A stretch of 64,000 bases of DNA. Origin: Algoriphagus aquaeductus. Lineage in GTDB: Bacteria > Bacteroidota > Bacteroidia > Cytophagales > Cyclobacteriaceae. The position numbers and the translations under genes were made by a program. Every line of letters starts with the position of its first letter. Within the stretch, counting starts at the first letter, position 1. The stretch spans positions 178,672 to 242,671 of the forward strand of contig NZ_QKTX01000007.1 of NCBI RefSeq assembly GCF_003253485.1, given 5' to 3'. Shown here piece by piece: positions 60,601-64,000 of the stretch. The notes under the pieces are model-generated. The model made no database searches, had not been told where the DNA came from, and saw only the letters and a list, made by a program, of their open reading frames with translations.

Positions 60601-61196
60601 AAGAGATCGGAAAAGCCAAAACCAAAGGTCTATTCACGGCAGAGCTTTCTCCAAGAAGAGTTCGTGTCGGTCAAAATGATTCTAGAAATCAAGTTGGAAA
60701 ATATGTGGGAGGCTGGATGTTTTCCGGAAGAATAAGCAATAAATCTACCCTGGCGCTGAATAAGCCAGGAGCAGATGTTCAGCTGCTTTCTGACGATGTA
60801 ACTGCATCAGCAGCCAATGGATCTACGGTGATCAAGTTGGGCGTGACTCCTCACGAAATGAAATTCAACAAGGCGACCTTCACAGTAAAGGCAGGGTCTC
60901 AAGTGACTATCGATTTCGAAAACCCTGATTTCATGCAGCACAATCTAGTGATCGGCCAAAAGGGATCATTGGAAACTATCGGAAAAGCAGCAGATGAGTT
61001 GGCACGCGATCCAAAAGGTGCCGAACAAAATTACGTGCCTAAAATCCCTCAAGTGATTGCCGCCACTCGCTTGGTAGATCCCGAAGGAAGAGAGTCTTTG
61101 GTATTCGTCGCTCCGACTGAACCCGGCGAATATCCATTTATCTGTACGGTACCGGGGCACTGGAGAATTATGAACGGAATCATGAAGGTAGAATAG
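57696..61196 (+). CDS. ThuA/PVC-type dehydrogenase/LamG/cupredoxin fusion lipoprotein
   Basis: 1166 residues. A lipoprotein signal ends in SSC. Order of regions: ThuA-like domain about 39-250 (IPLHSASWCF; YGHNEETW); PVC-type membrane-bound dehydrogenase beta-propeller about 290-650 (PMAMAWDERGRLFV; VGPDGALWVADWYN; EF-like DTDGDGKAD and DTDGDDVAD); HEAT-like helices about 670-870; a LamG-like beta domain about 885-1035; and a C-terminal cupredoxin about 1055-1166. Copper ligands fit His1082, Cys1150, His1155 and Met1159 (C-x4-H-x3-M, the azurin spacing). No CxxCH haem site is present, unlike many PVC-type relatives. Probably a cell-surface or periplasmic sugar-oxidising protein. Confidence 0.85.
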   Translation: MNQTKLLRLLSLLMLTTVMLFSSCGRKNQFLSMTEPRRVEILVLGHESEHHNSEKLMLHLGTPLFQKGINLTYTTDLNDLKEEVLNNYDGLMIYANHDSISSNQESALKKYIQSGKAFIPLHSASWCFRNSEWFVKTVGGQFKSHGAEKFTAKIVDAAHPIMQGIEEFETWDETYVHSQLNPAMHVLMERVEGDHREPYAWTLEEGKGRVFYTAYGHNEETWKQPEFQELVANGILWAVGDKVNELLAAYQIPTPQFQDAEIPNYERRDPAPRFQLPLSPEESMKLVQLPIEFEMELFASEPMIINPMAMAWDERGRLFVIETVDYPNEVRTEGGNDKIKILEDTDGDGKADKVTVFADNLNIPTSIMAVNGGILISMAPDFVFLKDTDGDDVADVREVVMTGWGKSDTHAGPSNLKYGFDNKIWGVLGYSGFNGEVSGVRHQFGQGVYRFAPSGDNMEYLGNTSNNTWGLGFTEDFETFISTANGQHSVYFSMANNYLKRPIFQGSANTVHGIDSHYDMPHLTPFLRQVDWFGGYTAAAGHNFYTARSFPEKYWNRIAFVAEPTGRVLHNAVINPDGSGYKEKNGFNILASSDEWFSPVHAEVGPDGALWVADWYNFIIQHNPTPRGFENGAGNAYINPLRDSKHGRIYRIKYKGADDAETFDLKDADGADLIDALKSDNMFWRLTAQRLIVEKQDKSVLKDLYQLIADQKVDKIGLNGPAINALWTLHGLGELNGENAEAVQVATKALSHPSAAVRKNALRVLPRNEASLNSILSSNLLNDPDLHTRKYAFLAVSDMPFSEEAAKALVKAADVSENGSDAYLPQAVFAAVLSHPTEFAKRDLTKALQSPGDAEFSLADRISRSLVAEQYPLDSRNSILFPPEIAGKEIAIRMIVSKGNNPMDGILVAHGNGTNGYSLYIFEDALHFAVAQDEKLTLISTKKPLPEEQFIIDASLVEDGSMTLKINGEEIGKAKTKGLFTAELSPRRVRVGQNDSRNQVGKYVGGWMFSGRISNKSTLALNKPGADVQLLSDDVTASAANGSTVIKLGVTPHEMKFNKATFTVKAGSQVTIDFENPDFMQHNLVIGQKGSLETIGKAADELARDPKGAEQNYVPKIPQVIAATRLVDPEGRESLVFVAPTEPGEYPFICTVPGHWRIMNGIMKVE

Positions 61197-61197
61197 G

Positions 61198-62058
61198 ATG
61201 GCTCTAAACGTAACATTTGGAGTCAGTACCTGGCTTTGGACCTCCCCTTTTAAGCGGGACACCATCGAGCTTTTTCCCAAAATCAAATCTTATGGATATG
61301 ATGCAGTGGAAATCCCAGTGGAAGATCCTGATCTTATTGACCTTGATTGGGTAAAGAAAGCACTTACAGATAATGGGCTAAAGCCCATTATCTGCGGAGC
61401 TTTCGGCCCCACTCGAGATTTGACACATGAAGACCCTAAATTCCATCAAACCTGCTTTGATTACTTGGATGCCTGTTTCCAAATTGCTGCCGAATTGGGA
61501 GCTGGATTTGTAGCAGGGCCGATGTACTCGGCTGTTGGCAAGGCACGACTAGTCTCTCCCGAGCAGAAAAAAATCGAGTGGAATCGTGCAGTTACCAACC
61601 TTCAGAAAGTAAGTAAGCGAGCAGGTGAATTTGGTTTGCAAATCGCCATCGAAACCCTTAATCGCTTTGAGACCGATCTCATCAATACTGCAGCAGAATT
61701 GATGCAACTGATCCAGGACATCAACGAACCTCAGGCAAAAGCTATCTTGGATGGTTTTCACATGAATATTGAAGAACCGGACATCGAGGCAGCGATTCAG
61801 ACGGTCGGTGACAAACTCATTCATGTCCAGGTCTCTGAAAACTATCGAGGCACACCTGGAACCGGACAAACCAATTGGGCGGCCTGGAAACGAGGCTTGG
61901 AAGCGATCAATTACCAAGGTGCTATTTCCATCGAAAGCTTTACCCCAAACGTCAAAGAACTGGCAGGTGCAGTCTGTATCTGGAAACCCTTGGTGCCTAG
62001 CCAAGATGGTTTCGCAAAGGAAGGCCTGGAGTTTCTGAAGAAATGGGCTGCGGAATAG
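61198..62058 (+). CDS. Sugar phosphate isomerase/epimerase family TIM-barrel protein
   Basis: 286 residues, AP endonuclease 2-like fold. The metal-site segments are YDAVEIPVEDPDL near 31-43, IAIETLNRFETDLINT near 148, DGFHMNIEEPD near 186 and the C-terminal SIESFTPNV near 242. Related proteins are D-tagatose/psicose 3-epimerases and 3-keto-sugar processing enzymes (ThuB-linked operons). It starts 1 nt after the ThuA/PVC gene and is surely cotranscribed. No signal peptide, so cytoplasmic. Confidence 0.88.
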   Translation: MALNVTFGVSTWLWTSPFKRDTIELFPKIKSYGYDAVEIPVEDPDLIDLDWVKKALTDNGLKPIICGAFGPTRDLTHEDPKFHQTCFDYLDACFQIAAELGAGFVAGPMYSAVGKARLVSPEQKKIEWNRAVTNLQKVSKRAGEFGLQIAIETLNRFETDLINTAAELMQLIQDINEPQAKAILDGFHMNIEEPDIEAAIQTVGDKLIHVQVSENYRGTPGTGQTNWAAWKRGLEAINYQGAISIESFTPNVKELAGAVCIWKPLVPSQDGFAKEGLEFLKKWAAE

Positions 62059-62103
62059 GAGGCTTGGATATTCGCAGTTTTCGCTGCTATAGTGCTCAAC
62101 CTG

Positions 62104-62167
62104 ACATCGGTCATCCCACATCAGTCACTCAGACATCCCAACTCCCATACCTCCTAACCTCCTTACA
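62104..62167. repeat. Near-heptanucleotide C-rich tract after the isomerase gene
   Basis: Mostly 7-nt units: ACATCGG, TCATCCC, ACATCAG, one 8-nt TCACTCAG, then ACATCCC, AACTCCC, ATACCTC, CTAACCT, CCTTACA. It lies in the 147-nt spacer before the last oxidoreductase gene. Confidence 0.5.
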
Positions 62168-62205
62168 ATAAAACTTCTTTTTTCAACCCAAAACATAACT
62201 CACAC

Positions 62206-63324
62206 ATGAGCAAGAAACCAATCAACATCGCCATCATCGGCTTGGGCTTTGGTGCCGAATTTATCCCGATCTACCAAAAGCATCCGCTAGCCAATATGTA
62301 TGCGGTCTGCCAGCGAAATAAAGAAAAGGCCGAGGAAATCGGGAAAGCTTTTGGCATCGAAAAGGTCTACACCGACTATGACGAACTGTTGAAAGATCCC
62401 AATATTGACGCAGTTCATATCAACACGCCGATTCAAAACCATGCTGAGCAGTCCATCAAAGCACTCAAGGCCGGAAAACATGTAGCTTGTACCGTACCAA
62501 TGGCCACCACGGTGGAAGAATGCCGTCAGATTGTCGAACTCTGCGAACAGACCGGCTTGACCTACATGATGATGGAAACGGTGATTTATAGCCGTGAATT
62601 CCTCTTTGTAAAAGAAATGTATGAGAAAGGTGAACTGGGCAAAATTCAGTTTCTCCGGGCATCTCATCAGCAGGAAATGGCAGGGTGGCCAGGCTACTGG
62701 GAAGGCCTTCCTCCCATGCACTACGCCACCCATTGTGTGGGACCTGTTTTGGCATTGCCAAAGGGACAGGCAGAATACGTTTCCTGCTTGGGATCCGGAA
62801 GAATCGACGAAAATCTGATTCCAAAATACGGTTCTCCATTTGCCATTGAAACTTGTCATATCAAGTTGAAAAATTCCGATTTGGCTGCTGAAGTGACCCG
62901 TTCGCTTTTCAATACTGCTAGACAGTACAGAGAAAGTTTTGATGTGTACGGTTCCAAGAAGTCTTTTGAGTGGACTCTCATTGAGCATGAGGATTCGGTA
63001 ATTCATACCGGAGAAGTACCTGAGAAAGTCAAGATTCCGGACTATGCCCATCTCCTTCCTGAAGAAATCGCCCCATTCACCACCCAAGGGGTATATGATT
63101 CCGACGAAAATCAGCATCTTTCTTTTATCCAAGGTTCCGGCCATGGTGGTTCACATCCACATCTGGTTCATGAATTTTTGGTTGCTTTGACTGAAGGAAG
63201 AGCACCCTACCCTGATGCGGCCCAATCTGCCAATATCACCTGTGTGGGGATTTTGGCTCATGAGTCAGCCATGGAAGGCGGAAAAATCAAATACCTCCCT
63301 GAGTTCACGCTCAGCAAAAAATAA
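62206..63324 (+). CDS. Gfo/Idh/MocA family oxidoreductase (cytoplasmic)
   Basis: 372 residues with no export signal. The Rossmann motif is IAIIGLGFGAEFIP, about 7-20. The usual EKP is replaced by TVPMA (HVACTVPMATT near 89). The C-terminal domain has HYATHCVGPVLAL near 166. It could process the ketone or aldehyde product of the ThuA/PVC protein. It is the fourth Gfo/Idh/MocA protein in the window and the last gene of the AraC-linked operon. Confidence 0.88.
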   Translation: MSKKPINIAIIGLGFGAEFIPIYQKHPLANMYAVCQRNKEKAEEIGKAFGIEKVYTDYDELLKDPNIDAVHINTPIQNHAEQSIKALKAGKHVACTVPMATTVEECRQIVELCEQTGLTYMMMETVIYSREFLFVKEMYEKGELGKIQFLRASHQQEMAGWPGYWEGLPPMHYATHCVGPVLALPKGQAEYVSCLGSGRIDENLIPKYGSPFAIETCHIKLKNSDLAAEVTRSLFNTARQYRESFDVYGSKKSFEWTLIEHEDSVIHTGEVPEKVKIPDYAHLLPEEIAPFTTQGVYDSDENQHLSFIQGSGHGGSHPHLVHEFLVALTEGRAPYPDAAQSANITCVGILAHESAMEGGKIKYLPEFTLSKK

Positions 63325-63331
63325 AGCAACA

Positions 63332-63365
63332 AAGGCCTGGAATCAAAACCAGGCCTTATTTTTTA
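63332..63365 (+). terminator. Terminator of the ThuA/PVC operon
   Basis: AAGGCCTGG (63332-63340) and CCAGGCCTT (63349-63357) form a perfect 9-bp stem followed by T-rich sequence. Confidence 0.85.
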
Positions 63366-63401
63366 TCAGCAAATTTGAAGCTCTGTCTTGAGTAGCCAAA
63401 A

Positions 63402-63436
63402 ATCTAACCTCTTAGATCTAGCTTCTTGTGTCTTAT
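63402..63436. repeat. Degenerate heptanucleotide tract at the stop of the 63433 gene
   Basis: Units ATCTAAC, CTCTTAG, ATCTAGC, TTCTTGT, GTCTTAT; all keep TCT at positions 2-4 as at 7261. The last unit overlaps the minus-strand stop codon. Confidence 0.7.
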
Positions 63437-63792
63437 TTCACCTTCTTCGCCTCAGCCGTAAACATGTCCATCAGAGAACCGGCGGCACTTTCATCATCCA
63501 CTTTTTTCAGGCTGATATAGACATCATAGCCTTGGATATTAAAGTAACCTGTCAGTACATCTCCGGAAATGGATACCGAGGACATGGGTTTCTCTGTCCC
63601 AGATGGATCTTCAACAAAATAGCCCATGGTTTTGCCATCCTTGGTTTCAAAACGCATCGGGATAGTGGCCGTACCTTGAGGGGTATCTTTTACGGTTACG
63701 GCCCATTTGCCCTCAAAGTATTCGGGTGAGGTAAAACTGTACAGGCCAGCCGAAAAAACAAGCATAATTAGAATGGAGAATAGTTTTTTCAT
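63433..63792 (-). CDS. Secreted protein of unknown function
   Basis: 119 residues with a signal peptide (MKKLFSILIMLVFSAGLYS), then a beta-rich domain. Strand-like segments EGKWAVTVKDTPQGTATIPMRF and GDVLTGYFNIQGYDVYISLKKV suggest a small lipocalin- or DUF4488-like barrel, but I do not recognise the family. The gene ends in a heptanucleotide repeat tract. The 208 nt to its left edge (63793-64000) hold nothing I can name; the start of a further gene is not resolvable. Confidence 0.6.
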   Translation of the reverse strand: MKKLFSILIMLVFSAGLYSFTSPEYFEGKWAVTVKDTPQGTATIPMRFETKDGKTMGYFVEDPSGTEKPMSSVSISGDVLTGYFNIQGYDVYISLKKVDDESAAGSLMDMFTAEAKKVK

Positions 63793-64000
63793 AAAGTATA
63801 AGGGTTGAATGAAGGTAAAAATTAGAGAATAAAGGCTTAGGAATCAACTCTTGGTTAAATGATAATAGGGAAAGTGAATACTTTTTTTCCCTGATGGCTA
63901 AAAACGGATCAGTCCTAAAAGTTGGGGGATTTAGGTCAATGTGGTTTCTTTGTTAAAAAAAAGAATTGGAAGAAAAGGATTACCTCAGTTTGGTTTTGCC

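Noticed and set aside
57696..61196. PVC-type protein with a C-terminal cytochrome c
   Set aside because: No CxxCH motif occurs in the 1166 residues; the C-terminal cysteine belongs to a cupredoxin-like C-x4-H-x3-M pattern.
62287..63144. 285-codon minus-strand ORF opposite the last oxidoreductase
   Set aside because: Antisense to a clear Gfo/Idh/MocA gene, with no recognisable domain.
1..64000. tRNA, rRNA, insertion sequences, prophage or integrase genes
   Set aside because: None could be recognised by reading; weak tRNA-like folds cannot be excluded without a covariance scan.

Overview
The window looks like chromosomal DNA of a marine or freshwater Bacteroidota, most likely order Cytophagales near Algoriphagus/Cyclobacteriaceae. 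The signs are: an arginine pathway built on an N-acylornithine transcarbamylase; weak or absent Shine-Dalgarno sites; TTTG-N19-TAnnTTTG-type promoters; Tat-exported Gfo/Idh/MocA oxidoreductases; DUF2911, DUF481, DUF2752 and TM2 proteins; and a ThuA/PVC-type lipoprotein. No tRNA, rRNA, prophage, insertion sequence or CRISPR array was seen. The genus is an inference; the phylum is well supported.

Layout. 1-1.6 kb (minus strand): a SulP anion transporter whose stop overlaps the start of a beta-carbonic anhydrase cut by the window edge. 1.7-10.2 kb (minus): a complete arginine cluster in transcription order GNAT acylglutamate synthase candidate, argG, argC, argD, argF', argB, argE, argH, with a candidate promoter and a foldable leader of about 240 nt. 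10.6-23.6 kb: a mixed housekeeping block with a class V PLP enzyme, a FrnE-like DsbA, two beta-propeller proteins, an MpaB-type protein, DUF2752/TM2 membrane proteins, a Vms1/ANKZF1-like (VLRF1) protein, HrpB helicase, DUF2911, a Gfo/Idh/MocA protein and DoxX. 23.7-26.3 kb: a two-subunit molybdenum hydroxylase. 26.8-33.1 kb: glutaminyl-tRNA synthetase with an extra C-terminal domain, a bestrophin, a DUF481 protein, and a DJ-1-family protein divergent from an HxlR regulator. 33.2-38.6 kb: a cysteine desulfurase, a tandem Uma2 pair, and an operon of a membrane hydroxylase, xdhC and mocA, the last two being likely maturation factors for the hydroxylase above. 38.8-46.7 kb: an N-acetylglucosamine cluster (nagB, MFS transporter, nagA, nagX-like) with two Tat-exported oxidoreductases. 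46.8-51.5 kb: mazEF, M1 and M13 metallopeptidases and a decayed yoeB. 51.6-56.7 kb: a DASS transporter, a serine hydrolase with a coupled 35-codon membrane ORF, and a LytS/LytTR two-component pair. 56.7-63.3 kb: an AraC regulator divergent from a 1166-residue ThuA/PVC/LamG/cupredoxin lipoprotein, a sugar isomerase and a Gfo/Idh/MocA oxidoreductase, together resembling a sugar-oxidation module.

The most unexpected pattern is in the spacers. Several hold degenerate tracts with a strict 7-nt period, often starting at or overlapping a stop codon and sometimes present as inverted pairs. Other points of interest are Val90 in the specificity position of ArgF', the structured arginine leader, the azurin-type copper site at the end of the PVC protein, the GlnRS appendage and the solitary YoeB remnant. 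All family calls are from reading the translations; no database search was possible.
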